Assembly (NCBI GenBank): GCA_021773035.1
Contig: JAJFKU010000023.1
Span: 186,001 to 250,000, forward strand
Direction: 5' to 3'
DNA length: 64,000 nucleotides
From: Woeseiaceae bacterium
GTDB taxonomy: Bacteria; Pseudomonadota; Gammaproteobacteria; Steroidobacterales; Woeseiaceae
Shown here: positions 36,068 to 45,385 of the stretch, in pieces
Layout: the number at the start of each line of letters is the position of its first letter
Position numbering within the stretch: the stretch's first letter is position 1
Translations under genes and position numbers: made by a program
Notes under the pieces: model-generated
Told to the model about the DNA's origin: nothing
Seen by the model: the letters and a program-made list of their open reading frames with translations, nothing else
Databases searched by the model: none

Positions 36068-37594
36068 ATGCGCACAACCTCTTTTTTGCTGCTGCTGTTT
36101 CTGGCCGGCTGCTCTGTCAATCCGGTCACCGGCAAGCGTGAATTCAACGTAGTGAGCTCGGCACAGGAACTGCAGATGGGCAAGCAGAACTACGGTCCCA
36201 TGCAGCAATCGCAGGGTGGCGAATACGATGTTGATCCCGAGCTGACCCGCTATGTACAGGGCGTTGGCCAGCGAGTTGCTGCTCAGAGTGGCGTATCGTT
36301 GCCCTATGAGTTTGTTGTCCTGAACAACTCGGTGCCGAATGCCTGGGCTCTTCCGGGCGGCAAAATCGCGATTAACCGCGGCCTGTTGACAGAGCTCAAG
36401 TCGGAGGCTGAACTTGCGGCTGTGCTGGGCCACGAAGCCGTGCACGCCGCGGCTCGTCATACGGCGCGGCAGATTTCGCGCAGCCAGCTGATGCAGGTCG
36501 GTGTCGCGGCCACCGCGATCGCGACCAGCGACAGCGACTATGGCAACCTGTTCGCCGGCGGCGCGAACCTGCTGGCGCAGATGGGGCTTTCGAAGTACGG
36601 CCGCAGTGCCGAACTCGAATCCGACTACTACGGTATGCAGTATATGTCGAAAGCCGGCTACGACCCGGTGGGCGCGGTGGAGTTGCAGCAAACCTTCGTG
36701 CGGCTCAGCGAGGGTCGGCGCAGCGATTGGCTGAGCGGCCTGTTCGCCAGTCACCCGCCGTCGCAGGAGCGCGTAACGGCGAACCGGGCGACCGCGGCTA
36801 CGTTGCCGACTGGCGGCAAAAAGGGCGTTGACGAGTTCCAGGCCGCGATGCGCAACACCCTGCGCACGGTCCCGGCCTATGAGGCTTACGATGAGGGCCG
36901 AAAAGCGCTCTCGGAGAAGCGCAGCGATGAAGCGCTTACGTTGGCAAACAAGGCCCTGAACCTGTATGGCGAGGAGGCGCACTTCCACGCATTGCGTGGC
37001 GATATCCGGCTCGCGGCCGATAAGTACGATATGGCGATCACAAACTACAATCGGGCGATCAGCCGGCGTGACGGGTTTTTCTACTATCACCTGCAGCGCG
37101 GGCTTGCCAGAAATGAGCTTGGGCAAAGCGATGGTGCCGTCAGCGATCTTAGCCGCAGTATCGAGTTGCTGCCGACGGCACCGGCGCACTTCACGCTTGG
37201 CAAGATCGCCGCGGCGCGCGGCAATATGCCGGAGGCTGTCGCTCACTATAAGGTGGTTGCCAAAGCAGGCGGCGACTACGGCAAGGCGGCAACGGCCGCA
37301 CTGGTCAGGCTGGATCTGCCGGACAATCCCGGCACCTACCTTGCGCGGCGCTGTGACGCAGACGGCAGCGGTAACCTGGTCGTTTCGGTACAGAACCAGA
37401 CCAGCGTACCGTTGACCGGCGTGCAGATTGAGGTGACCTATACGGATGGCTCGGGCCGGGCAGCAAAGCGCCGTTTCGATGTTCGCGGCCAGATACCGGC
37501 GGGCAGGATTGCCAGCGTAAACACCGGGATTTCGCCGTATACGAGTGGCAGTGCCTGTCCGGTGCTCGTCGTCTCGGCCGCGATTGCAGAGTAG
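36068..37594 (+). CDS. M48-family metalloprotease lipoprotein with TPR-like C-terminus
   Basis: 508 residues from ATG 36068 (GGGA 7 bases upstream; ATG 36062 is too close to it). Lipoprotein signal with LAGC at about residue 16. The M48 zinc motif HEAVH is at about residues 122-126, with the third ligand Glu in ELESDYYG. From about residue 270 there are TPR-like helices (AYDEGRKALSEKRSDEALTLANKALNLYG and later repeats) and a C-terminal beta domain. It resembles BepA/YfgC-type outer-membrane quality-control proteases. A TATAAT at 36034-36039 may be its -10 element. Confidence 0.88.
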   Translation: MRTTSFLLLLFLAGCSVNPVTGKREFNVVSSAQELQMGKQNYGPMQQSQGGEYDVDPELTRYVQGVGQRVAAQSGVSLPYEFVVLNNSVPNAWALPGGKIAINRGLLTELKSEAELAAVLGHEAVHAAARHTARQISRSQLMQVGVAATAIATSDSDYGNLFAGGANLLAQMGLSKYGRSAELESDYYGMQYMSKAGYDPVGAVELQQTFVRLSEGRRSDWLSGLFASHPPSQERVTANRATAATLPTGGKKGVDEFQAAMRNTLRTVPAYEAYDEGRKALSEKRSDEALTLANKALNLYGEEAHFHALRGDIRLAADKYDMAITNYNRAISRRDGFFYYHLQRGLARNELGQSDGAVSDLSRSIELLPTAPAHFTLGKIAAARGNMPEAVAHYKVVAKAGGDYGKAATAALVRLDLPDNPGTYLARRCDADGSGNLVVSVQNQTSVPLTGVQIEVTYTDGSGRAAKRRFDVRGQIPAGRIASVNTGISPYTSGSACPVLVVSAAIAE

Positions 37595-37604
37595 AGCTTT
37601 GTCG

Positions 37605-38471
37605 GTGCCGAAAACTGCGATTGCTATTGTACTCAGCCTGATCGTTGGTATCGGCATCGGTGTCTGGGTGATGGACAAGCCGGCCCCAAACAGCGAGAAC
37701 GGTAAGCTTCCGACGTTGGCCCGTGCCGAGCAAAGCCCCCTGCTGGAAGAACGCCTGCGCGAACTCGAGCGGATGGTCGGGGAAGAACGCGACGCGCGAG
37801 AAGTGCTTGAGGAGCAGTTGCTGACAATCTTTGAGCAAATCGAAGGGCTGGAGCCTCAGGCCCGTCCGCAGCCTGGCCAGGTAACGTTCGCCCTGTCCGC
37901 AGCAGCTGACGCGTCGGCTGAAAATCGCGGTCGGCAGCGCGACAGGGTCACCATGGCGCAGAGACGCCATGAACGCCGTGTGGCGCAGTTTGTTGAGAAC
38001 GGCTTCTCTCGGGAAGAAGCCGGGCGCCTGATAGAAATGGAGGCTCAAACACAGTTCGAGCTTATGCAGGACGTCTACGACGCGCAGCGCCGCGGCGAAA
38101 GCCCTGACTTCCGGTCGGGCGGTCTGAGCACCCAGTCCAGGCTGCGCGCAAAACTCGGAGATGCCGAGTACGAACGTTTTCTGGTCGCGCAGGGGCAACG
38201 CACTAACGTCCAGGTTTCGAGTATTCTGGATGGCTCTCCGGGAAGTACGGCCGGTTTACAGCCCGGAGACGAGATCGTCAGTTACAATGGCCGGCGGACG
38301 TTCACGATGTCTGAGTTGCGCGAGCTGACGATGGGCGGTGAGCCGGGGGAAGATGTCGTCGTAGAAATCGATCGCGAAGGGGTGCGAATGCAGTTGAGTA
38401 TCCCGCGAGGACCCATAGGGATGAACGGTAACGGCGCGTCAGTTCGCATCAGGAACTGGTGGGGAGGTTAG
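37605..38471 (+). CDS. PDZ-domain membrane protein
   Basis: 288 residues taking GTG 37605 (AGAG 8 bases upstream); TTG 37599 is the alternative. There is one N-terminal membrane helix (about 4-21), then a coiled coil (about 45-82, EERLRELERMVGEERDAREVLEEQL), a charged linker with helices, and a PDZ domain at about 195-275 (LDGSPGSTAGLQPGDEIVSYNGRR ... EPGEDVVVEIDREG). No protease residues. It follows the M48 protease by 10 bp and may present substrates or regulate it from the periplasm, which is inferred from the operon only. Confidence 0.75.
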   Translation: MPKTAIAIVLSLIVGIGIGVWVMDKPAPNSENGKLPTLARAEQSPLLEERLRELERMVGEERDAREVLEEQLLTIFEQIEGLEPQARPQPGQVTFALSAAADASAENRGRQRDRVTMAQRRHERRVAQFVENGFSREEAGRLIEMEAQTQFELMQDVYDAQRRGESPDFRSGGLSTQSRLRAKLGDAEYERFLVAQGQRTNVQVSSILDGSPGSTAGLQPGDEIVSYNGRRTFTMSELRELTMGGEPGEDVVVEIDREGVRMQLSIPRGPIGMNGNGASVRIRNWWGG

Positions 38472-38521
38472 TGCGCTCCCACAGCGATATTGACGGTTCC
38501 CTTCGGGGGGAGGACTAGCCT

Positions 38522-39274
38522 TTGGGCATTTTGCGTTACACGATTCCAAATAGTTTTACGGCGCTGAGCCTGGTGCTCGGGGTTGCCTCGATCATTACAA
38601 CGCAGCTAGGTGACCTGCAATTGGCAGCGTGGATCATAGTCTGGTGCGGTTTGCTCGACGTAATGGACGGTGTGTCAGCGCGACTCCTCAACGCGACCTC
38701 GAGTTTCGGCGCCGAGTTCGACTCGATGGCTGACCTTGTATCGTTCGGAGTTGCGCCGGCGGTATTGATTCTGAATGCCGGTTTGCAGATCGGCGGAATC
38801 GAATACGAAAGCGGCCAGTTCTGGGTATTGACCGTTGCCGTTGCCGTGTTTGTGCTGGCCGGCGCGATGCGCCTCGCCCGCTTCAATCTGGTCGCCGAGG
38901 AAATGACCGATGGCTGGTTTGCGGGTGTGCCGATCACTGCCGCCGGTGGTGGTTTGCTGTCGTCGCTGGTGCTGGTATTGATTTATCACGGTGACGTCGC
39001 GGAACTGCTGCCGTTGCACCTGTACCTGCCGGTACTGATGTTTGTGCTCGCACTACTGATGGTGTCCAGAATTCGATTTCCCAAAGCTACCCGCCGCGGC
39101 AGTAATTTCATCAATGTTTTTCAGGTCATCGCGATAGCAGGTATTTACTACTGCGGCATTACGCGCAGCTACCCGGAATATCTGTTCGGCATGGGACTGT
39201 TCCTGATGATCGCAGGCATTATAGCGGGCCGGATTACCCGCCAGGCTGTCAACGATAGTCGGGCCAGACAATAA
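38522..39274 (+). CDS. pssA: CDP-diacylglycerol-serine O-phosphatidyltransferase (type II)
   Basis: 250 residues with about seven membrane helices, from a TTG start with a strong GGAGGA site at 38509-38514. The CDP-alcohol phosphotransferase motif DG-x2-AR-x8-G-x3-D-x3-D is complete (DGVSARLLNATSSFGAEFDSMAD, about residues 48-70). The start MGILRYTIPNSFTALSLVLG is like type II PssA. It makes phosphatidylserine, the precursor of phosphatidylethanolamine. The rare TTG start may lower output. Confidence 0.9.
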   Translation: MGILRYTIPNSFTALSLVLGVASIITTQLGDLQLAAWIIVWCGLLDVMDGVSARLLNATSSFGAEFDSMADLVSFGVAPAVLILNAGLQIGGIEYESGQFWVLTVAVAVFVLAGAMRLARFNLVAEEMTDGWFAGVPITAAGGGLLSSLVLVLIYHGDVAELLPLHLYLPVLMFVLALLMVSRIRFPKATRRGSNFINVFQVIAIAGIYYCGITRSYPEYLFGMGLFLMIAGIIAGRITRQAVNDSRARQ

Positions 39275-39335
39275 ACCAGTAGCATTGACGATGGCCATTC
39301 GTTGTAAGGGCTTCAGCCTGGGGCCCGCAAATACA

Positions 39336-39358
39336 ACGGGAACAACCCGTATTTTTTT
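39336..39358 (+). terminator. possible short terminator/attenuator before the metalloprotease
   Basis: A five-pair stem ACGGG-AACAA-CCCGT (39336-39350) is followed by A and seven T (39352-39358). The T run touches the AGGAG ribosome site (39359-39363) of the next gene. The short stem makes full termination uncertain; partial read-through from pssA is possible. Confidence 0.45.
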
Positions 39359-39370
39359 AGGAGTTTGAGT

Positions 39371-41776
39371 ATGGTTCGCCGTAGTTTCCATGTATGGCTG
39401 ATTGCCGCCATAGTGTGTACACCGGTCGTGCAGGCCGCAGACAGTTTAGATCTCGGCGGCTTTGAGCGGCTTGAGGGCTTCGTCGATCTCTACTGGGACG
39501 CGGACAGCGGCCGGATCATGCTCGACGTTGGCGAACTCGATCAGCCAATGATCTATCAGTCGTCGCTGGCCAGGGGGGTTGGGTCCAACGATCTTGGGCT
39601 CGACAGAGGCCAGCTTGGTGAGACCAAGATCGTCAGATTTGTCCGCAGCGGCCCCAAAGTGCTGTTGATCGAGGACAATCTTGCCTACGTCGCCGTTAGC
39701 GATAACGATGACGAGCGTCAGGCCGTCGCGGAGAGCTTCGCCCGCTCCGTAATCTGGGGTTTCGAGGATCTCGATCCGTCCGCCGAAAGCACTATCGTCG
39801 ATGCAACGCCGTTTTTCGTGCGTGACTCGCACGGCATATCTGCCCGACTAAACGCTGCCGCGGAGGGTGCGTATTCTCTGGATGCCTCGCGATCCGCCGT
39901 GTATATGCCACGGACAAAGGCGTTCCCCGATAATACCGAAGCCGAAGCGATCGTTACCCTGAGCGGTGAGCCGACGGGCGAATATTTGCCAACGGTTACG
40001 CCCGATGCGAACGCTTTTACGGTGCATGTGCATCATTCATTTATCCGCCTGCCGGACGACGGTTACGAGCCGCTGCCTTACGATCCGCGAGCGGGCGTTA
40101 TTGGCTTACGTTGGGATACCGGTGGTTTCGCCGATTATGCGACCGCGATCGGCGACGATCTAACGATCGACTACGGTCGTCGCCACCGCCTCTCGAAAAA
40201 AGACCCGATGGCCGAGCTCAGTGAGCCCGTGGAGCCCATTATCTATTATCTCGATCGGGGCGCTCCCGAGCCGGTTCGCTCCGCTTTGCTGGACGGGGCT
40301 CGCTGGTGGAACCAGGCCTTCGAAGCGGCAGGGTACAGGAATGCCTTTCAGGTCGAGATGTTGCCCGAAGGGGCCGACCCGATGGATGTGCGTTACAACG
40401 TCATCCAGTGGGTGCATCGTTCGACCCGCGGCTGGTCATACGGTGCCTCTATCGTCGATCCACGCACTGGAGAAATTCTTAAAGGCCATGTATCGCTGGG
40501 TTCGCTGCGTGTTCGGCAGGATTATCTGATCGCGGAGGGCCTGCTGGCACCTTATGCCGATGACACGGTACCACCCGAGATGCTGGCAATGTCGCTCGCG
40601 CGCATTCGTCAACTCTCTGCGCACGAGGTCGGACACACGATTGGCTTCGAGCACAACTTTGCCGCGAGTACTCAGAACCGGGCCTCTGTCATGGATTATC
40701 CGGTGCCGCTCATCCGGGTTCGCGATGACGGTTCGCTCGATCTGAGCGATGCCTACGACGACAAGATCGGTGCCTGGGACGTACGCACGGTAATGTATGC
40801 CTATCAGGATTTCGCCGGCGGCACCGACCGCAACGTGGCGCGCCAGGATATCCTGAACGAGACGCTGGCGGCTGGCTTTAAGTACGTTGCGGATGAAGAT
40901 GCACGAGCTCCCGGGACGGCGCATCCGGACGGTAATCTCTGGGACAATGGCGCGGATGCGATCGTTGAACTTGAGCATCTGCTGCGTGTCCGCGATATTG
41001 CACTGCAGAATTTTTCGGAACGCAATATACGCCTGGGCCGGCCGCTCGCGACCATCGAGGAGGTCCTTGTACCCATCTACCTGCTGCATCGATTTCAGAT
41101 TGAGGCGGTCGGCAAGCTGATCGGTGGACAGCAGTTCAACTACAGGCTTCGCGGCGATACCCAGGCCGCGGCAACTCCCGTTCCGGAGGAACGGCAGCGG
41201 CAGGCAATCGATGCCCTTGTTGCGACGCTCGACGCGACCAAACTCAGGCTACCGGATGAATTGCTCGCCGCGATCGTGCCGAGGCCGCCGGGTAACCCGA
41301 AATCGCGCGAGACCTTCAGCGGCGCGACGGGTGTGGTATTCGATGCCAAATCACCGGCCGCCAGCGCGGTGGCGATGACGCTGGGCGTACTGCTTGAACC
41401 CTCCAGAGCTGCTCGCCTGACGCAGTCCGGCGCGCCCGGTTTCGTCGCGGTGACCCGTGCGTTGGTGGCAGCAACCTGGCGCTCGAAACCCGCGGGCGGA
41501 ATGACCGGTGCCATTCAGCGCCAATCCGCCATGCAGGTGTTGTACGCGCTGCTGCAGCTGGCGTTTGATCCTGCCGTCGATACGGAGGTTCGTGCGATAG
41601 CGCTGGACGCGGTCGCAGGCCTCGAAACCTGGTTGTCCCGACAATCTCCGGGCGATGCCGTATTGCGGGCGCACTACGGCTTCGCCCGCTTCGAGATTGA
41701 GAGGCTAAAACGCGATCCACAGCAATTGGAGCTGCTGGTTCCCGTCACGGTCCCGCCAGGCTCGCCAATCGGGTAA
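39371..41776 (+). CDS. large secreted zinc-dependent metalloprotease (DUF5117/DUF4953 type)
   Basis: 801 residues from ATG 39371 (AGGAG 7 bases upstream). Signal peptide about 1-22. The zinc site is the extended metzincin-type HEVGHTIGFEHNF (HExxHxxGxxH) at about residues 417-429. Upstream blocks such as YLDRGAPEPVRSALLDGARWWNQAFEAAGYRNAF and IVDPRTGEILKGHVSLGS are typical of the DUF5117-DUF4953 proteins. C-terminal third helical. Likely extracellular or periplasmic protein digestion; the precise target is unknown. Confidence 0.85.
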   Translation: MVRRSFHVWLIAAIVCTPVVQAADSLDLGGFERLEGFVDLYWDADSGRIMLDVGELDQPMIYQSSLARGVGSNDLGLDRGQLGETKIVRFVRSGPKVLLIEDNLAYVAVSDNDDERQAVAESFARSVIWGFEDLDPSAESTIVDATPFFVRDSHGISARLNAAAEGAYSLDASRSAVYMPRTKAFPDNTEAEAIVTLSGEPTGEYLPTVTPDANAFTVHVHHSFIRLPDDGYEPLPYDPRAGVIGLRWDTGGFADYATAIGDDLTIDYGRRHRLSKKDPMAELSEPVEPIIYYLDRGAPEPVRSALLDGARWWNQAFEAAGYRNAFQVEMLPEGADPMDVRYNVIQWVHRSTRGWSYGASIVDPRTGEILKGHVSLGSLRVRQDYLIAEGLLAPYADDTVPPEMLAMSLARIRQLSAHEVGHTIGFEHNFAASTQNRASVMDYPVPLIRVRDDGSLDLSDAYDDKIGAWDVRTVMYAYQDFAGGTDRNVARQDILNETLAAGFKYVADEDARAPGTAHPDGNLWDNGADAIVELEHLLRVRDIALQNFSERNIRLGRPLATIEEVLVPIYLLHRFQIEAVGKLIGGQQFNYRLRGDTQAAATPVPEERQRQAIDALVATLDATKLRLPDELLAAIVPRPPGNPKSRETFSGATGVVFDAKSPAASAVAMTLGVLLEPSRAARLTQSGAPGFVAVTRALVAATWRSKPAGGMTGAIQRQSAMQVLYALLQLAFDPAVDTEVRAIALDAVAGLETWLSRQSPGDAVLRAHYGFARFEIERLKRDPQQLELLVPVTVPPGSPIG

Positions 41777-41822
41777 ATCAGTACGGTAATCACTAAACTA
41801 CACTTTTCGAACAGGTAATAAG

Positions 41823-43247
41823 ATGTCAACAACAATCGCTGTTCTTATCGTTTATCTCGGCATCCTGGCGGCCCTGGCCGTCTGGAGCCGCCGGGAAACA
41901 CATACCTTGTCCGGCTACTATCTGGCGGGCAAGAAGCTGCCCTACTGGGTGGTCGCCTTCAGCACCAACGCCACCGGCGAAAGCGGCTGGTTGCTGCTCG
42001 GGCTGTCCGGTATGGGCTACGCCGTGGGTGTGCAGGCCTACTGGGTCGTCGTTGGCGAAATTCTGGGTATAGCGGCATCCTGGTGGATCGTTTCCCGGCG
42101 CCTCAAGAAATTCGGCGATGAGACGGATTCAATCACGGTTCCCGATATTCTGGCGGCAAAGTTCGAGGACCGGTGGAACCTGATTCGCGGTGTCGCGGTG
42201 GTGATCATTCTGGTCATGGTGACAGCCTATGTCACGGCCCAGATGGTAGCCTCCGGCAAGGCCTTTAGCAGCTTTCTTGGCATGGAGTATTCGACCGGTG
42301 TGATCGTTGGCTCGATCTTTATCATTGGCTACACTTTCGTCGGTGGTTACAAGGCCGTTTCGTATACTGATGTCGTGCAGGGCGTACTGATGCTGCTTGG
42401 CCTTATCGCAGTACCCGTCGCAGCGATAATTGCCGCCGGTGGCTGGGGCGAAGTGCATAGCAACCTGACGCTGCAGGATCCGGCATTGGTCGACATGCTT
42501 GCCGTGTCCGATTCCGGCAAGCCGGTGCTGATAGCGATCGTCAGCTTTATTGCGATTGGTTTGCCGTTTCTTGGCGTTCCGCAACTACTCATTCGATACA
42601 TGTCAGCGCGTGACGATATGGAGATCAGGAAAGCGCGGGTAGTATCGTTGACGGTCATGCTGTTTTTCACGGCGGGCGCGGTTACCGCCGGTGTTGCGGG
42701 ACGCGCGTTGTTTCCGGGCCTCGACGATGCAGAGACCATATTCCCGGTACTGTCGAACAACCTGTTCCCGGAAATCATCGCCGGTATGCTGTTGGTGGTG
42801 GTGCTGTCGGCAATCATGTCGACGGTCGATTCTCTGCTGCTGCTGGCGTCGTCATCCGTCGTTCGCGATACCTATCAGAGGATAATCGGTACCAACAAGA
42901 GCGAGGAGTCGCTGGCGACCTACGGCAAGCTGGTCACCGTCGTAATCGGTATCGTCGCCGTTGTTCTGGGTATTCAGGAACCGCGTGTTATTTTCGACTT
43001 CGTACTGGCCTCCTGGTCCGGGCTCGGGTCGGCGTTCGGTCCCGCAGTGGTCGGCATTCTCTATTACAAGCGCATAACCTGGGCCGGCGTTCTCGCGGGC
43101 ATGTCGGGCGGTTTTTTGGCGAGCGTTATCTGGCTGACGTCGTTCAAGTCCGACTACCACGACCTGTATGAGGCCATACCGGGCTTTATCGTCGGCTTCG
43201 CCCTGACCTATGGCGTTAGCTGGTTGACGAGTAAAAAGGCCGCCTGA
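41823..43247 (+). CDS. sodium/solute symporter (SSS family), PutP-like
   Basis: 474 residues with about thirteen membrane helices. The SSS fold shows as LSGYYLAGKKLPYWVVAFSTNATGESGWLLLGLSG at about 30-64 and SAIMSTVDSLLLLASSSVVRDTY at about 322-344, the sodium-site segment of PutP-type proteins. It imports a small solute, probably an amino acid such as proline, driven by sodium, which suits a marine setting. Located 46 bp after the metalloprotease, so peptide-product uptake is plausible. Confidence 0.9.
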   Translation: MSTTIAVLIVYLGILAALAVWSRRETHTLSGYYLAGKKLPYWVVAFSTNATGESGWLLLGLSGMGYAVGVQAYWVVVGEILGIAASWWIVSRRLKKFGDETDSITVPDILAAKFEDRWNLIRGVAVVIILVMVTAYVTAQMVASGKAFSSFLGMEYSTGVIVGSIFIIGYTFVGGYKAVSYTDVVQGVLMLLGLIAVPVAAIIAAGGWGEVHSNLTLQDPALVDMLAVSDSGKPVLIAIVSFIAIGLPFLGVPQLLIRYMSARDDMEIRKARVVSLTVMLFFTAGAVTAGVAGRALFPGLDDAETIFPVLSNNLFPEIIAGMLLVVVLSAIMSTVDSLLLLASSSVVRDTYQRIIGTNKSEESLATYGKLVTVVIGIVAVVLGIQEPRVIFDFVLASWSGLGSAFGPAVVGILYYKRITWAGVLAGMSGGFLASVIWLTSFKSDYHDLYEAIPGFIVGFALTYGVSWLTSKKAA

Positions 43248-43308
43248 ATGTAACCAAACCGGCAGCAGCGCCCTATAAGCCAGTATGAAATCCAACTGAG
43301 GGTGAGCA

Positions 43309-44250
43309 ATGCGTAATCTCAAAACTTCGTTTCTCGGGCTGCTGCTCGTGTTTTCAGCGCCGGCGACCGCCGATGGCGGCGATGTTCCGGATACTTCGAC
43401 CTGGTACTTCCATGTCGATTTCGAGCAGATGAGGACCGCGGAGGCGGGCAGGAGTCTCTATACCTGGGCGGTGGACGAAGTCTTCTGGGATATTAACGAA
43501 GAAGCCGGTGTCGACCTCGCGAAGGAACTGGACAAGCTGACCGCTTATTCGCTGCCGGGACAGGGGCCGGTGTTCCTTTTTGAGGGCAATATCAGCCAGA
43601 CATCCAGGGATCGGCTGATGGCGTTCGTTGCCGCCGAAGGCGATCTGGCACCGCTGAAGTCTTCGGGCAGGTCCTATTATCGCCTGAGCGACGGTAGCGG
43701 GAGCGACGGCAATGGCGACGCTGGCAACATCGAGCTTCAGTTCGATTCGTTGCAGAACGAGTCGTGGGTCAGCATGGCGCTGGACAACAAGGTTCTGGTG
43801 ACTGCCACCGAGGGTCAGATGCAGGCCTTGCTGAAGAATAATGGGAGGATCGCCGGCAAGCGCAGCCACAAGGGGGCTTTGCTGGTGTTGACCGCGGAAA
43901 AAGCACTACTGCAGGCGGGCGTGAACTCCGGCGAGTTGGGTGGTGGCGACGATAGTGAGCCCGGCTGGGAATCCAACATATTGCGGAATACCGAGCAGGT
44001 CGCCTTTCTTGTCGCAGCGGCGGCCAACAAGCTTGCTATCGAGGCGACGCTGGTGACCACCGAGGCCGAAATGGCCGAATCGTTGGCCAGTGTGGTGAGA
44101 GGCCTGATCAGCCTGACCGCCTTTAGCGACGATCTGGATGCCGAGGCGGTAGCAATGCTGCAGGGCACCAGGATTGAAACCAAAGGCAAAAACCTGAGTA
44201 TTTCTCTGGCGATCGACCCCGATGTGCTCGTCGCGACACTGAGTGAATGA
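43309..44250 (+). CDS. secreted protein of unknown function
   Basis: 313 residues with a signal peptide (about 1-22, ending PATA). The mature part alternates helices and strands, with a Gly/Ser/Asp-rich patch (about 127-140). No motif was recognised; the layout recalls the DUF3352-like secreted proteins only vaguely. Its 3' end overlaps the GTG start of the ECF sigma factor by 8 bp, so the two are coupled. It could be part of the signal path for that sigma factor. Confidence 0.7.
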   Translation: MRNLKTSFLGLLLVFSAPATADGGDVPDTSTWYFHVDFEQMRTAEAGRSLYTWAVDEVFWDINEEAGVDLAKELDKLTAYSLPGQGPVFLFEGNISQTSRDRLMAFVAAEGDLAPLKSSGRSYYRLSDGSGSDGNGDAGNIELQFDSLQNESWVSMALDNKVLVTATEGQMQALLKNNGRIAGKRSHKGALLVLTAEKALLQAGVNSGELGGGDDSEPGWESNILRNTEQVAFLVAAAANKLAIEATLVTTEAEMAESLASVVRGLISLTAFSDDLDAEAVAMLQGTRIETKGKNLSISLAIDPDVLVATLSE

Positions 44251-44785
44251 CGAACAGCAACTAATCGATGCCGCGAAAGCGGGGTCCGTGGTGGCATTTA
44301 CCGGCCTCGTTCGCAGTTACCGGCATCGACTGCTGCGCTTCCTGCTGACCCGTTGTGGCAGTTATGCAGATGCCGAAGATGCCTTGCAGGATACGCTGAT
44401 GGCGGCCTTCCGCTACCTGCATTCTTACGACCCGCGGTGGCGTTTCAGCACCTGGTTGTACCGAATCGCTATCCGCAACGCACAGAAGATACGTTCGGAG
44501 CTTGTTGTCGAGTTCAGTGAGCTGCGGGACGAGGAAGGGGATCCGCTGCTGCACTGTATCGCCGCGTCGGAAACGGAAAACCTCTGGATCAGCGCACGAC
44601 GCGTGCTCAATGAAGAGGTTTTCGCGGCGACCTGGCTGCGTTATGCCGAGGACATGTCGATCAAGGATATTTCGATAGCGCTGGACCGTTCGGTATCCTG
44701 GACCAAGGTAAATCTGCTGCGCTCTCGCAGAATTCTGGATACTGAAATGAGGCGTCAGAGCAAAGGAGACGAGGCCTATGGATGA
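44243..44785 (+). CDS. ECF-type RNA polymerase sigma factor
   Basis: 180 residues from GTG 44243 (a nearby ATG is out of frame). Region 2 is seen at about residues 20-85 (YRHRLLRFLLTRCGSYADAEDALQDTLMAAFRYLHSYDPRWRFSTWLYRIAIRNA) and region 4 at about 125-172 (WLRYAEDMSIKDISIALDRSVSWTKVNLLRSRRIL). It directs polymerase to a stress regulon. The small membrane protein encoded 3' of it overlaps by 8 bp and is the candidate anti-sigma factor. Confidence 0.9.
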   Translation: MNDEQQLIDAAKAGSVVAFTGLVRSYRHRLLRFLLTRCGSYADAEDALQDTLMAAFRYLHSYDPRWRFSTWLYRIAIRNAQKIRSELVVEFSELRDEEGDPLLHCIAASETENLWISARRVLNEEVFAATWLRYAEDMSIKDISIALDRSVSWTKVNLLRSRRILDTEMRRQSKGDEAYG

Positions 44786-45176
44786 GATGGCGAAACGATT
44801 AAAGTCAGACGCCGAGCGAATCGACGTGCATATTAGCGACGAACTCGACCGACGTATAAGCGCGTCGCTGCGGGTTGTCGGCCCGGAGAAACCCGCGAAG
44901 CCGGCGCGGGGCGGGCGTCCCGCGACTTTCTGGTGGGCCAGCAGCCTGACCGGTATGGCTGCGACGGCGGCTGTTATCGTCGTGATGAATGCCCGGCCGC
45001 CACTCGAGGAAACTGCAGCGCCGCCTGCCCCGGCGACCGCGGTGGCTGCGGTGCCGGTCATCGACTGGAAAGCCGAAACAGCGATGCTGACGAGTCCCCT
45101 GCGGCAGGAGCTTCTGGACCTTAAATCCGATATAAAGAAAGCCGAGCAGAAGGTCAAGGACGATATCGGGCTTTGA
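44778..45176 (+). CDS. small single-pass membrane protein, candidate anti-sigma partner
   Basis: 132 residues, ATG 44778 with AGGAG 9 bases upstream. The basic N-terminal half is cytosolic, one membrane segment is at about 52-74 (TFWWASSLTGMAATAAVIVVMN), a Pro/Ala-rich linker follows, and then a short charged helix. The zinc-binding HxxxCxxC of many anti-sigma factors is absent. The anti-sigma role is inferred from position (8-bp overlap with the ECF gene) and topology. Confidence 0.65.
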   Translation: MDEMAKRLKSDAERIDVHISDELDRRISASLRVVGPEKPAKPARGGRPATFWWASSLTGMAATAAVIVVMNARPPLEETAAPPAPATAVAAVPVIDWKAETAMLTSPLRQELLDLKSDIKKAEQKVKDDIGL

Positions 45177-45385
45177 ACCTGTGGAAAATACGGATTGATT
45201 CCACTATCCTCGGACGTTGGGAACAGTTTGCTCGTATCAAATTGTATTCAAAAGCAAAACCAAGATACCAAAGCGGTTACCGCAGTGGGGATTGAGGAAG
45301 GCCGCCGCAAGCAAACTGTAGAAGACTAAGAAATCGGCAACAATTTGTTCGCCGAGCGCACGACCATCAAAAGGACGCATGAAGT

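Noticed and set aside
36050..37678. 542-codon open frame antisense to the M48 protease
   Set aside because: No ribosome site or motif, and the opposite strand has the HEAVH zinc motif and lipobox.
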